Shown here one piece after another: positions 1-6,777 of a stretch of 8,597 bases of DNA. This DNA comes from Clostridiales bacterium (GTDB lineage: Bacteria > Bacillota > Clostridia > Saccharofermentanales > Saccharofermentanaceae): contig JAFGGR010000006.1 of the NCBI GenBank assembly GCA_016930475.1, positions 1-8,597 of the forward strand, in the 5' to 3' direction. The notes under the pieces were generated by a model. That model was given only the letters and a program-made list of their open reading frames with translations. It made no database searches and was not told where the DNA came from. The position numbers and the translations under genes were made by a program. Positions within the stretch are counted from its first letter, which is position 1. Each line of letters opens with the position of its first letter.

Positions 1-864
1 GGGCGGAATCGGCAGCCCGGCCCGAATATAGAACTCGTCGGCCGCGTAGAAGAGTCTTCTCCCGAGCGTCCGCTTGAATTCGCGTTGTTTGCGGTGAACG
101 TATTCGAGAACTGCTGTCGCGGTATCCCGATCGTATGGGCGGAGGTCCGGAAGGCCGTTTGCGTCGCGGTACCGGGTCAATCCGACGGGGACCACGGCGA
201 CGGACAGAAGCGAATCGCCCAGTTCAAGCAGATCTGACATCGTCCGCTCCAATGCCGGTCCGTCGTTGATGCCCGGACAGAGCACGATCTGACAATTGAG
301 AAGAATACCGCTTGCCGCGGCCTTCTTCAGTCTTTCCGTCACGTTTCCGGCAAAACGGTTACGCATCATACTTATCCGCAGTTCCGGGTCGGTCGCATGG
401 ACCGATACATTGAGCGGAGACAGCCGGTATGAAAGGAGCCGTGCATACTCATCGTCGTCGATATTCGTCAGCGTGATGAAATTTCCGTCCATAAAGCAAA
501 GCCGGGGGTCGTCGTCCTTGAAATAAAGTGTCGGCCGCATCCCCTTCGGTAGTTGGTCGATAAAGCAAAACACACACCGGTTCGAACAGGCCTTCGGCCG
601 GTCCAAAAGCGGCTCGCAAAAAACCAGACCCAGCTCTTCGTCTTCGTCCTTCTCGACCTCAACCGTGCTTCGGGTCCCGTCCTCGTGCTCCAATTCAAGA
701 GTCAAGCGTGCGCTCAACTCGCGCAGGCGATAATCGAAGACATCTGCGACCTCCCTTCCGTCGATGGAAAGGAGGATATCGCCGGACACCGCGCCGATTT
801 CTTCGGCCAGGCTATCCGGGATGACACATTCGATCCTGCGGCTATGCTGGTTTTTTCGAGTCAA
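1..864 (-). CDS. DUF512-family radical-SAM-like Fe-S protein with N-terminal PDZ-like domain (3' end off window)
   Basis: The reading frame gives 288 codons and continues past the left edge; I recall the family as roughly 430-450 residues, so about a third is missing. Residues about 11-48 look like a PDZ domain (a VIPDSLAEEIGAVSGDILL-type stretch). A cysteine cluster C93-x3-C97-x2-C100 in the context NRCVFCFIDQLPKGMR matches the radical-SAM [4Fe-4S] motif of DUF512 proteins. After it come a DDDPRLCFMDGNFITLTN block and SPLNVSVHATDPELR, both typical of the family. The biochemical function is not established; in Clostridia such genes often lie next to the GTPase gene der, which would fall outside this window. 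I chose a TTG start because it lies 8 bases behind a perfect AAGGAG and no ATG fits. The gene lies 86 bases behind rpmF on the same strand, with a terminator between them. Family identity is confident; the role is unknown. Confidence 0.9.
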   Translation of the reverse strand, partial: MTRKNQHSRRIECVIPDSLAEEIGAVSGDILLSIDGREVADVFDYRLRELSARLTLELEHEDGTRSTVEVEKDEDEELGLVFCEPLLDRPKACSNRCVFCFIDQLPKGMRPTLYFKDDDPRLCFMDGNFITLTNIDDDEYARLLSYRLSPLNVSVHATDPELRISMMRNRFAGNVTERLKKAAASGILLNCQIVLCPGINDGPALERTMSDLLELGDSLLSVAVVPVGLTRYRDANGLPDLRPYDRDTATAVLEYVHRKQREFKRTLGRRLFYAADEFYIRAGLPIPP

Positions 865-872
865 AATCTCTA

Positions 873-878
873 CTCCTT
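873..878 (-). promoter_or_regulatory. Ribosome binding site that fixes the TTG start of the DUF512 gene
   Basis: The minus strand reads AAGGAG here, with 8 bases to the TTG at 864. This is the only good Shine-Dalgarno near the 5' end of the conserved protein, and it supports a non-ATG start. It begins only a few bases behind the T-tract of the rpmF terminator. Confidence 0.75.
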
Positions 879-881
879 AAC

Positions 882-923
882 AAAAAAACAGTGCGTTTCA
901 CCCGCTGAGGTTCCCGCACTGTT
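882..923 (-). terminator. Rho-independent terminator behind rpmF
   Basis: On the minus strand a 9-bp perfect stem (AACAGTGCG, 915-923, pairing with CGCACTGTT, 887-895) encloses a 19-base loop and is followed by an uninterrupted T run (A882-A888 on the plus strand). It lies 28 bases after the rpmF stop codon. Because the DUF512 ribosome binding site starts almost at once after the T run, this element either ends the rpmF transcript with partial readthrough or acts as an attenuator for the DUF512 gene. Confidence 0.8.
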
Positions 924-950
924 GTTCGATCGATAAGCCCCTACGGCCGA

Positions 951-1136
951 TCAGGCCGTCTCGTCCTGCTTGACAACTTCTTTGCCATACAGATATCCGC
1001 AAGTCTTACATACCTTGCCGCGTAACATCAGCGTGTGGCACTGAGGGCACTTGACCAGTCCGGGCAAGCTCAGCTTCCACAAGCTCTTATGCCGGGATGT
1101 CCTTGCCTTGGACCATTTACGTTTCGGATGTGCCAT
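951..1136 (-). CDS. rpmF: 50S ribosomal protein L32
   Basis: This 61-residue protein is a component of the large ribosomal subunit. It begins MAHPKRKWSKARTSRHKS, the standard bL32 N-terminus, rich in basic residues for rRNA contact. It carries the zinc-binding cysteines C30-x2-C33 and C43-x2-C46 in the form CPQCHTLMLRGKVCKTCG, so it is the zinc-containing (C+) form. Length is normal for the family. An in-frame ATG 16 codons upstream was rejected: the family N-terminus starts here, and a GGAGG lies 7 bases ahead. In many bacteria rpmF follows a yceD/DUF177 gene; here no such gene precedes it. Instead it has its own promoter (1220-1249) and terminator (882-923), so it is probably transcribed alone or with partial readthrough into the DUF512 gene. 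Confidence 0.97.
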   Translation of the reverse strand: MAHPKRKWSKARTSRHKSLWKLSLPGLVKCPQCHTLMLRGKVCKTCGYLYGKEVVKQDETA

Positions 1137-1143
1137 ATCAATA

Positions 1144-1148
1144 CCTCC
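1144..1148 (-). promoter_or_regulatory. Ribosome binding site of rpmF
   Basis: GGAGG on the minus strand, 7 bases before the ATG at 1136. It decides the start against the in-frame upstream ATG at 1184, which would add 16 unconserved residues. Confidence 0.8.
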
Positions 1149-1219
1149 ATATATTACCGGCCGGATATCCCTCCGACCCAACATACCGCAATGCTCAGCT
1201 ACTCTGAGGCGCGAATGAT

Positions 1220-1249
1220 ATTATCGTATACACACGGGGGCTTTGTCAA
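1220..1249 (-). promoter_or_regulatory. Sigma-A-type promoter of rpmF
   Basis: The minus strand shows a perfect TTGACA -35 box (1244-1249), an 18-base spacer and a GATAAT -10 box (1220-1225, 5 of 6 consensus). Transcription should start near 1213, giving a leader of about 75 bases. Close to the predicted 5' end is a small hairpin (CTCAG at 1204-1208 pairing with CTGAG at 1194-1198), which may protect the mRNA 5' end. The remaining bases to 1370 (end of the DUF1934 gene) hold no gene that I can support. Confidence 0.8.
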
Positions 1250-1370
1250 GTCATCTGCCGGGATTTCTCCGATACTTTTTTAATAAAACAGAGTCTTTTT
1301 CGCGATAACGGAGTGAAAAGCGCCCAAAGACCGTCATTATCGGACCGTATGACCACACCGCCCGGGACCG

Positions 1371-1784
1371 TTATTTCTCTCCGGCCTCGAAAACGGAGAT
1401 GACCAGCGTGTTATGGATCGGCTCCTGTCCGTCGTTAAGCAGATCGTATCGGAGCACGGTCTCGCCGAACCCTTCCCCGGGGACCGCGAGATGATGCGTG
1501 AAGATCTCCGTCTCGAAACAACCCTCGACCGTTCTCAGTTCCCCTCGCGTCCGGGCACCCTCACAGAATGCCATCCTCGAGATATGGTTCGAAAAACGCT
1601 CCACTTCCAGTACGCCGGTCGCCATGTCGTAGGTCAACGCGTACTTCACGCCGAGTGCCTCTCCCTCGCCGGCAGGTTGAATCCAACTGATCCGCAGACG
1701 CCCTTCCTCTATAAGGGATTCTCCGATCCCTTCACTGCCCGATCCCTCGAACAAGTCACTCTTGATCCGTACGGATACTTTCAT
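1371..1784 (-). CDS. DUF1934 (YwiB-like) beta-barrel protein
   Basis: The 137-residue soluble protein starts MKVSVRIKSDLFEG and shows alternating short strands: an ISWIQPAGEGEALGVKYALTYD block, then RTRGELRTVEGCFETEIFTHHLAV and a closing YDLLNDGQEPIHNTLVISVFE. This order and length (about 140 residues) match the DUF1934/YwiB family, a calycin-like barrel without known activity. There is no signal peptide or membrane segment, so it should be cytoplasmic. It starts 9 bases behind the murI stop codon; its AGGGGG ribosome binding site overlaps that stop, so the two are probably co-transcribed and translationally linked. No convincing terminator follows; an imperfect inverted repeat near 1303-1342 lacks a T run. 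Family call is fairly sure; function unknown. Confidence 0.8.
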   Translation of the reverse strand: MKVSVRIKSDLFEGSGSEGIGESLIEEGRLRISWIQPAGEGEALGVKYALTYDMATGVLEVERFSNHISRMAFCEGARTRGELRTVEGCFETEIFTHHLAVPGEGFGETVLRYDLLNDGQEPIHNTLVISVFEAGEK

Positions 1785-1793
1785 CTTTGCCCC

Positions 1794-2681
1794 CTAAACA
1801 AACTTGTCCGTTGTGACATAGCGAGTGCCCGACGGCCTTCCCCCACCCAAAAACGGCGCCGCCCGGTGCTCGAACATTTCCGGATCGTCGCTCGTAAAGA
1901 AGCAATGACACGGGGGATCCGCCGCCGACCGATCCAGTTCGGAATCGATAAGCGTCTTCTTGATCCTTCCCGCCACACTGGCCCCGGAATCGATAAGTCG
2001 GGTCCCGGGCCCCATCACGTCGCTGATGACCTCTTTCAGCAGAGGATAGTGCGTACAGCCGAGGACCAGCACGTCGACGCCCGAGTCCCGGAGCCCGGAC
2101 AGATAATCTTCCGCGATCATACGGGTCGCGGGACTGTTCCAGTACCCCTCCTCGGCCAGCGATACAAAAAGAGGACACGCCACCTGTTCGATCGACAGAG
2201 CGGCAAGTTCCTCCCGACGCTCTCCGGCCGCGGTCAGTCGGTTGGCCGCTGCGAGAACCTCCTCGCGATACAGCCCGCTTCCAACGGTCGCGCGCGTCGC
2301 GATGATACCGATCCGCCCGTTCCGGGTCTCGCGGACCGCCTGTTCGGCTCCGGGTGAGATCACCTCGATCACCGGCACGCCCGAGTGTCGCCGGACTTCC
2401 TCATGGGCATGCGCTCCGGCTGAACTGCAGGCAATGACGATCATTTTAACGTTTTGGCTTAATAGAAAATGCATATTCTGAACCGAATACTGCACGATAG
2501 TATCGTGTGACTTGGTGCCGTAGGGAGCCCGACCGTTGTCGCCGAAGTAAATCGTGCTCTCATTCGGAAGCGCTTTCCATATCTCGCGCAAAACGGTCAA
2601 TCCGCCGATACCGGAATCAAATACCCCGATCGGGCGGTTTCTGACCTCTTCGTTGGGAGATGAAAATTTTGCGTCGGCCAT
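1794..2681 (-). CDS. murI: Glutamate racemase (variant active-site motifs)
   Basis: This 295-residue enzyme should interconvert L- and D-glutamate in the cytoplasm, supplying D-Glu for MurD in peptidoglycan synthesis. The usual order is present: GVFDSGIGGLTVLRE (residues 19-33, acid D22), GDNGRAPYGTKS (47-58), the first catalytic cysteine C85 in IACSSAGAHA, IATRATVGSGLY (127-138), and the second catalytic cysteine C209 in LGCTHYPLL. Both cysteines of the two-base mechanism are kept. The motif after C85 is odd: the common form is ACNTASA, here the Asn-Thr pair is Ser-Ser, and GDTAR is GDNGR. Length is slightly above the usual 265-275 because of an N-terminal tail of about 15 residues. The start has AAGGAG 6 bases ahead; a longer frame to 2852 would read through the intergenic hairpin and lacks a ribosome binding site. 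First gene of a pair with the DUF1934 gene. Confidence 0.93.
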   Translation of the reverse strand: MADAKFSSPNEEVRNRPIGVFDSGIGGLTVLREIWKALPNESTIYFGDNGRAPYGTKSHDTIVQYSVQNMHFLLSQNVKMIVIACSSAGAHAHEEVRRHSGVPVIEVISPGAEQAVRETRNGRIGIIATRATVGSGLYREEVLAAANRLTAAGERREELAALSIEQVACPLFVSLAEEGYWNSPATRMIAEDYLSGLRDSGVDVLVLGCTHYPLLKEVISDVMGPGTRLIDSGASVAGRIKKTLIDSELDRSAADPPCHCFFTSDDPEMFEHRAAPFLGGGRPSGTRYVTTDKFV

Positions 2682-2687
2682 ACTGTA

Positions 2688-2693
2688 CTCCTT
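2688..2693 (-). promoter_or_regulatory. Ribosome binding site of murI
   Basis: AAGGAG on the minus strand, 6 bases before the ATG at 2681. It settles the start against an in-frame ATG 57 codons upstream. A weak promoter candidate further upstream (TTTACT, 18 bases, TACAGT, within about 2715-2745) is possible but not convincing. Confidence 0.75.
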
Positions 2694-2768
2694 TTTAATA
2701 ACCTCTAAAGAATACTGTAACACTTTTGCCGTTTGATAGTAAACCGTTTCGCGGACCACTTTTTGAGC

Positions 2769-2815
2769 GGTGCTTTTCGAGAGACGACCTGACCGCCTCT
2801 CTTTCGAAAAGCACC
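2769..2815. repeat. 16-bp inverted repeat in the murI / pseudouridine synthase divergent gap
   Basis: The arms at 2769-2784 and 2800-2815 pair over 16 positions (12 perfect pairs from GGTGCTTTTCGA / TCGAAAAGCACC, then GAGA against TCTT with one G-T pair), with a 15-base loop. Neither strand has a T run directly after the hairpin, so it is not a standard terminator. It lies between the starts of two divergent genes, 88 bases before the murI start and 85 before the plus-strand gene. It could be an operator or a structured leader of either transcript. I did not see a second copy in the window. Confidence 0.7.
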
Positions 2816-2885
2816 CTCCCGCAAACACGGCTCTTTTTTTCCGCTCCGGCATTTGGTAGTATTAGGCATACGATTTGACCCGTCG

Positions 2886-2891
2886 AGGAGG
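2886..2891 (+). promoter_or_regulatory. Ribosome binding site of the pseudouridine synthase gene
   Basis: Perfect AGGAGG, 8 bases before the ATG at 2900, consistent with strong initiation at that codon. Confidence 0.8.
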
Positions 2892-2899
2892 ACTTTCCG

Positions 2900-3874
2900 A
2901 TGAAAAGCTTTACCGTATCTCCCGACTTGTCGGGCAAGAAGGTCGTTCGCGCTTCGCTTCTGGCTTTTCCGGGATTAAGCGCTCCGACCCTCCATAAGGC
3001 ACTTCGAAGCCGTGACATCCGGCTCAACGGACGCCGTATCACGACCGATGTCGCGCTTGCCGAGGGCGATATCGTCGAACTGTGGCTCCCCGACGCCAGC
3101 TTTGAGGACACCCAACCGGCCGCGACGGGCGGCTATGACGACTACCGGATCGTTTTCGAGACCGATCAACTACTTCTTGTCAATAAACGCCCGGGCCTTT
3201 CGGTCCATCCGGGCAAGGGCGAATCCGGGAACACCCTGATCGAGATCATTCGCAGAGATCAACACAACAGCGGGATGGACCTGTGCCACCGGATCGATAT
3301 GAACACCGGCGGGCTTTTGCTCCTCGCTAAGAACAAGGACAGCCTCGAGCAGGCGATCCGGCTGTTTCACGAGGATCGGATCACCAAGCGTTACCGTTGC
3401 CTCGTCCGCGGCGTTCCCGAGACGGGCACGCCCTGCGTTTGTACGGACGATGCGCTGATGAAGGAACTCTCCGCCTGGCTCGAAAAGCCTGCCCGAGGCA
3501 ATGTATTCATCCATGACGAGCCCGGACCGGACGACCTTCCGATCACGACCCGCTATCGGGTGCTTCGCGTTTTTAAGAAGGCGGGACCTGACGGCGAGAG
3601 CGTTTCCGAGTTGGAGGTCGAGCTGGTCACCGGCCGGACTCATCAGATCCGCGCGCATTTGGCGCACCTCGGCCACCCGATCCTCGGGGACGGCAATTAC
3701 GGCAGAAACAGTTACAACCGTTTTTTCAAGGCGGAGAGCGGCGGATTTTTGAAGCGTCAGCAGTTGTTCGCGTCGTCACTCATTTTTTCGAAGATCCCGC
3801 GCGACAATGTCCATTACGGACTATCCGGCCGCACATTTTCGATCGAGCCGATGTATGATATCGTTCCGGAGTGA
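2900..3874 (+). CDS. RluA-family pseudouridine synthase with S4 domain
   Basis: The 324-residue protein should convert specific uridines in rRNA (or tRNA) to pseudouridine. Residues about 14-62 form an S4 RNA-binding domain (GLSAPTLHKALRSRDIRLNGRRI, then EGDIVELWL). The catalytic domain opens with LLLVNKRPGLSVHPGKG (about 91-107). CHRIDMNTGGLLLLAKN holds the catalytic aspartate D133 of the HRLDxxTSG motif, here with Gly for the usual Ser. GRTHQIRAHLAHLGHPILGD (245-264) is the conserved C-terminal motif. Length is normal for RluC/RluD types. The ATG has AGGAGG 8 bases ahead. It is transcribed alone, divergent from murI; I see no clear promoter or terminator. The target uridine cannot be told from sequence alone, so no symbol is given. 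Confidence 0.93.
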   Translation: MKSFTVSPDLSGKKVVRASLLAFPGLSAPTLHKALRSRDIRLNGRRITTDVALAEGDIVELWLPDASFEDTQPAATGGYDDYRIVFETDQLLLVNKRPGLSVHPGKGESGNTLIEIIRRDQHNSGMDLCHRIDMNTGGLLLLAKNKDSLEQAIRLFHEDRITKRYRCLVRGVPETGTPCVCTDDALMKELSAWLEKPARGNVFIHDEPGPDDLPITTRYRVLRVFKKAGPDGESVSELEVELVTGRTHQIRAHLAHLGHPILGDGNYGRNSYNRFFKAESGGFLKRQQLFASSLIFSKIPRDNVHYGLSGRTFSIEPMYDIVPE

Positions 3875-3914
3875 TCGTCGATAACAAAGCAAAACGTTAC
3901 GGCCGAAATTTTCC

Positions 3915-3943
3915 TTCACGAAAGCATTTTTTTCTTATATAAT
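3915..3943 (+). promoter_or_regulatory. Sigma-A-type promoter for the zinc-ribbon membrane protein gene
   Basis: TTCACG (3915-3920, 4 of 6 of the -35 consensus), a 17-base spacer and a perfect TATAAT (3938-3943). The start of transcription would be near 3950, leaving a leader of about 93 bases that contains short ATG-started frames at 3960 (three codons) and 3976 (24 codons). Confidence 0.75.
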
Positions 3944-3975
3944 CCACATAAGCAATACTATGTTTTACTAAATTA

Positions 3976-4050
3976 ATGCTCGGTTTTCACGGCCGACCGT
4001 CCGCTGAGGCATTATTCCATCCGGAGGCTTCGTATATTCAGTATGGATGA
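3976..4050 (+). other. Possible 24-codon leader ORF overlapping the next gene's start
   Basis: From ATG 3976 a frame of 24 codons ends in TGA at 4048-4050, overlapping the ATG (4043) of the downstream gene by 8 bases. It has no visible Shine-Dalgarno and no recognisable protein, so it may be chance. It is listed because the downstream gene's own GGAGG (4023-4027) is 15 bases from its ATG, further than usual, and coupling to a terminating upstream frame would be one way to start it. Confidence 0.2.
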
Positions 4051-4993
4051 TATCACCTATGAGATCGTGACCGGAACACCGCTTTCGGAAACCGCACCCA
4101 ATTTTTTTACCGGAAATATCAACGGATTATTGGTGACCGTGGAGCATATATCGGTAAGGGGATTGATCGAGATCCGCATCGGCGCGAGCGGTCTGTCGGA
4201 CGACGAGATGACCCAGGTGTGTCAGTATTTCAGGGACTATATCGACAGCCGCAAATCCCATCTTCAAATCGACGACTATTCCATCTGCATTCTGCTCCAG
4301 ACCGAGCAGAACTGGCGTTTCCGCTTCACCCGGATTCTGGAGATCATCGAAACGATCGGCTTTGATATGAATATCAGCAGTGGGTGCTATCTTTGCGGCG
4401 AGACCGGCGACGACATTCGCCCTTACGAGATCGAGAGTCTCCGCGCTTTCCTTTGCCCGTCCTGCGCCAAAAAAACCGCGGATGACCTTTGCGCGAACCT
4501 TCAGGAGAAGACGGCAAACAATCGATTTACACAATATGCGACGACCGATATCGGCGAAACGGAGCTGTATCTTCCCGGCGCGATCGCGGCCATAGTCGGC
4601 GCTTTATCCGGGATGGTCATCTGGTTTCTCCTGTCACTTCTTCCGTTCGGATATCTTCCGGCCGGCATCGGTCTGGCATTTTGTATTTTTTACGCGTACC
4701 GTAAATTCGCCCTGACCATGAAAGTGCGCGGCTTATTCATATGTCTGGGAATTCTGTTTGTTGCGATGTTTTTCGGGTTTGCGATCACTCTTACACCCCA
4801 GATCGTTTCTTCGATCAACGCGGCAAGCGGCGAAGAGACGATCGGTATCGGCAGAGTATTCTTCGCCTATCTCGGTTACGTACGGCACCCGGATGTCGAC
4901 GGCTTCGTATTCACGAACCTCATCTTAGGCATAGTCGGCGCCGGCGTTACCGTGATTGCGTTTGTTTTTTCAGCAGCGCGGAGCAACGCATAG
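4043..4993 (+). CDS. Uncharacterised membrane protein with zinc-ribbon-like CxxC pairs
   Basis: I do not recognise a named function. The 316-residue protein has a soluble N-terminal region of about 110 residues without signal peptide. A likely zinc site follows: C115-x2-C118 (GCYLCGETGDD) and C138-x2-C141 (FLCPSCAKKT). A short charged helix (about 143-160) leads to about four hydrophobic segments at roughly 178-200, 203-220, 229-250 and 289-311. The stretch GAIAAIVGALSGMVIWFLL resembles a common but uncharacterised group of Bacillota proteins that join a zinc ribbon to a small membrane domain; this comparison is from memory. The N-terminal part should be cytoplasmic. It has its own promoter (3915-3943). 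GGAGG lies 15 bases before the ATG, which is long, and no better in-frame start is visible. Its 3' end faces proS with only 35 bases between stop codons. Confidence 0.8.
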   Translation: MDDITYEIVTGTPLSETAPNFFTGNINGLLVTVEHISVRGLIEIRIGASGLSDDEMTQVCQYFRDYIDSRKSHLQIDDYSICILLQTEQNWRFRFTRILEIIETIGFDMNISSGCYLCGETGDDIRPYEIESLRAFLCPSCAKKTADDLCANLQEKTANNRFTQYATTDIGETELYLPGAIAAIVGALSGMVIWFLLSLLPFGYLPAGIGLAFCIFYAYRKFALTMKVRGLFICLGILFVAMFFGFAITLTPQIVSSINAASGEETIGIGRVFFAYLGYVRHPDVDGFVFTNLILGIVGAGVTVIAFVFSAARSNA

Positions 4994-5028
4994 GAACAAA
5001 TCGGAGAACGGCTTGATTCATAACAAGG

Positions 5029-6735
5029 TCAGGCGTTATCGATCCGTTTCATCGTCTCGGTGATCGCATCTTCAGGCGTCATCTCAAGGACTTCTTCGCC
5101 GCCTCGTAGTTTAAACTCCACTTTGCCCTCGGCCGCCTTGCGTCCGACAGTGATGCGGATCGGGATGCCGATCAGGTCGGCGTCTTTGAACTTAACACCG
5201 GGGCGTTCATCGCGGTCGTCCAAGAGCACTTCGATCCCCTTCGCCTGCAGTTTCTCGTGAATATCAAGCGCCAGTGCGTTGATCGTCTCGTCCGTTGAGT
5301 TCGTCGGAACGACGATTGCCGTGTACGGCGCGACCGCGATCGGCCAGATGATGCCGTCCTTGTCATAGTGCTGTTCGATAACCGCCGCGAGAGTACGACC
5401 GATTCCGATGCCGTAGCACCCCATGATCATCGGATGTTCCGTCCCGTTGCTGTCCAGAAAATTACAGCCGAGCGCCTCGGAATACTTCGTTCCGAGTTTG
5501 AAAATATGTCCGACCTCGATCCCTCTGCACATGGAAAGCGGCGCCCCGCAATCGGGGCACGGGTCGCCCTCGACGGCATTCCGGATATCGGTCGTACGTG
5601 TGGGCGTAAAGTCGCGCCCGAAATTCACGTTCTTCAGGTGGAAGTCGGTCTCGTTGGCACCGACGACGAAGTTAAGCATTCCTTCGATCTCCAGGTCCGC
5701 GATGACGGGGACGGATTCCTGAATTCCGATCGGCCCCGCGAAACCGACCGCCGCGCCTGTGACACGCTCAACGTCGGCCGGTCCGGCCATCGCCAGTTCA
5801 GTCGCGTCGAAAAGGTTCTTGAGTTTGATCTCGTTGACCTCACGGTCTCCGCGTACCATGGCGGCGACGATCTTGCCGTCGATATTATAGAGAAGAGTTT
5901 TTGCAAATTCGGTCGGAGGCAAGCCCAGAAAATCCATCAGCTCCTCGATTGTCTTGAAATTCGGGGTATGGACCTTCTCGACATCCTTCATCGATTCTTT
6001 CTCGATCGGTCCGGGCGCCGGACAGGGTGCTTTCTCCCGGTTCGCCGCAAAGGAGCACGCCGTGCAGTAAGCGATGGCGTCCTCGCCGACGTCGGACTTG
6101 ACCATGAACTCCTGCGAGCCGGATCCGCCCATCGCGCCGGAGTCGGCGTGCACGAGGATATAGTCCAGTCCGCACCGGTCGAAGATCCGGCAGTACGCCT
6201 GATACATCGCCTGGTAGGACCGGTCGAGTCCCTGCTCATCCGCGTCGAAACTGTAGGCGTCTTTCATCACGAACTCCCGGGCGCGCATGACGCCGAAGCG
6301 CGGCCTCTGTTCGTCGCGATACTTGTGCTGGATCTGATATAACGTGATCGGCAGTTGCCGATATGAGCGGACATAGTCACGGACGGTCTCGGTAAAGGGT
6401 TCCTCATGCGTCGGTCCGAGGCAGAAGTCCCGGCCGCCTCGATCCGTCAGACGGAACATATCGGGGCCGAATTTTTCCCATCTTCCGGAGGCCATGTAGA
6501 CCTCGGCGGGCAAGACCGCGGGCATGATCAGCTCCTGGGCTCCCGCACGGTCCATCTCCTCGCGAACAATGTTTTCGACCTTTCGAAAAGCGCGGTGTCC
6601 CATCGGCAGGAAAGAATAGATCCCCGACGCGACTTTTCGCATCAGGCCGGCACGGAGCATCAGCTGATGGCTGACGATCTCGGCGTCCGCGGGCACTTCC
6701 CTCTGAGTCGGCATAAACATTCCCGAAATGCGCAT
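5029..6735 (-). CDS. proS: Prolyl-tRNA synthetase (bacterial type with editing insertion)
   Basis: This class II synthetase charges tRNA-Pro with proline in the cytoplasm. The protein is 568 residues, the normal length for the bacterial form. [39 protein letters not shown] is the standard N-terminus. GPTHEE (107-112), motif 2 ([25 protein letters not shown], about 139-163) and motif 3 ([17 protein letters not shown], about 439-455) are intact. Between motifs 2 and 3 lies the INS editing domain, roughly 224-408, with C224-x2-C227 at its start, K279 in the [10 protein letters not shown] stretch, and CPDC (393-396) near its end. The C-terminal anticodon-binding domain runs from about 470 ([30 protein letters not shown]). 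An upstream in-frame ATG at 6897 was rejected because it lies beyond the promoter. Single gene with its own promoter; no terminator is visible in the short convergent gap. Confidence 0.97.
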   Translation of the reverse strand: MRISGMFMPTQREVPADAEIVSHQLMLRAGLMRKVASGIYSFLPMGHRAFRKVENIVREEMDRAGAQELIMPAVLPAEVYMASGRWEKFGPDMFRLTDRGGRDFCLGPTHEEPFTETVRDYVRSYRQLPITLYQIQHKYRDEQRPRFGVMRAREFVMKDAYSFDADEQGLDRSYQAMYQAYCRIFDRCGLDYILVHADSGAMGGSGSQEFMVKSDVGEDAIAYCTACSFAANREKAPCPAPGPIEKESMKDVEKVHTPNFKTIEELMDFLGLPPTEFAKTLLYNIDGKIVAAMVRGDREVNEIKLKNLFDATELAMAGPADVERVTGAAVGFAGPIGIQESVPVIADLEIEGMLNFVVGANETDFHLKNVNFGRDFTPTRTTDIRNAVEGDPCPDCGAPLSMCRGIEVGHIFKLGTKYSEALGCNFLDSNGTEHPMIMGCYGIGIGRTLAAVIEQHYDKDGIIWPIAVAPYTAIVVPTNSTDETINALALDIHEKLQAKGIEVLLDDRDERPGVKFKDADLIGIPIRITVGRKAAEGKVEFKLRGGEEVLEMTPEDAITETMKRIDNA

Positions 6736-6746
6736 ATGTGGGTAAA

Positions 6747-6753
6747 CTCCCTT
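6747..6753 (-). promoter_or_regulatory. Ribosome binding site of proS
   Basis: AAGGGAG on the minus strand, 11 bases before ATG 6735. This is slightly long but the start agrees with the conserved N-terminus of the family. Confidence 0.65.
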
Positions 6754-6777
6754 TATCTCTTGATTTTGGATATTGAA

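Noticed and set aside
1300..1344. Possible terminator for the murI-DUF1934 transcript
   Set aside because: CGATAA/TTATCG and CGG/CCG can pair only with a 3-base bulge and a long loop, and no T run follows directly.
1329..1371. Three copies of GACCGT behind the DUF1934 gene
   Set aside because: The hexamers are unevenly spaced (14 and 23 bases) with no longer shared flanks; likely chance in this base composition.
1413..2357. Plus-strand open frame of 314 codons opposite murI and the DUF1934 gene
   Set aside because: It lies fully antisense to two genes with clear family matches, has no ribosome binding site and its product shows no domain; it follows from GC-rich codon positions of the opposite strand.
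2682..2852. N-terminal extension of murI by 57 codons
   Set aside because: It would translate the intergenic inverted repeat, has no Shine-Dalgarno and no similarity to MurI; the ATG at 2681 has a good AAGGAG.
5368..6342. Plus-strand open frame of 324 codons opposite proS
   Set aside because: Antisense shadow of a highly conserved synthetase gene; the product is Arg/His/Asp-rich without any recognisable motif.
6736..6771. T-box riboswitch in front of proS
   Set aside because: The strong promoter leaves a leader of only about 36 bases, too short for a T-box, and no specifier or antiterminator features are seen.
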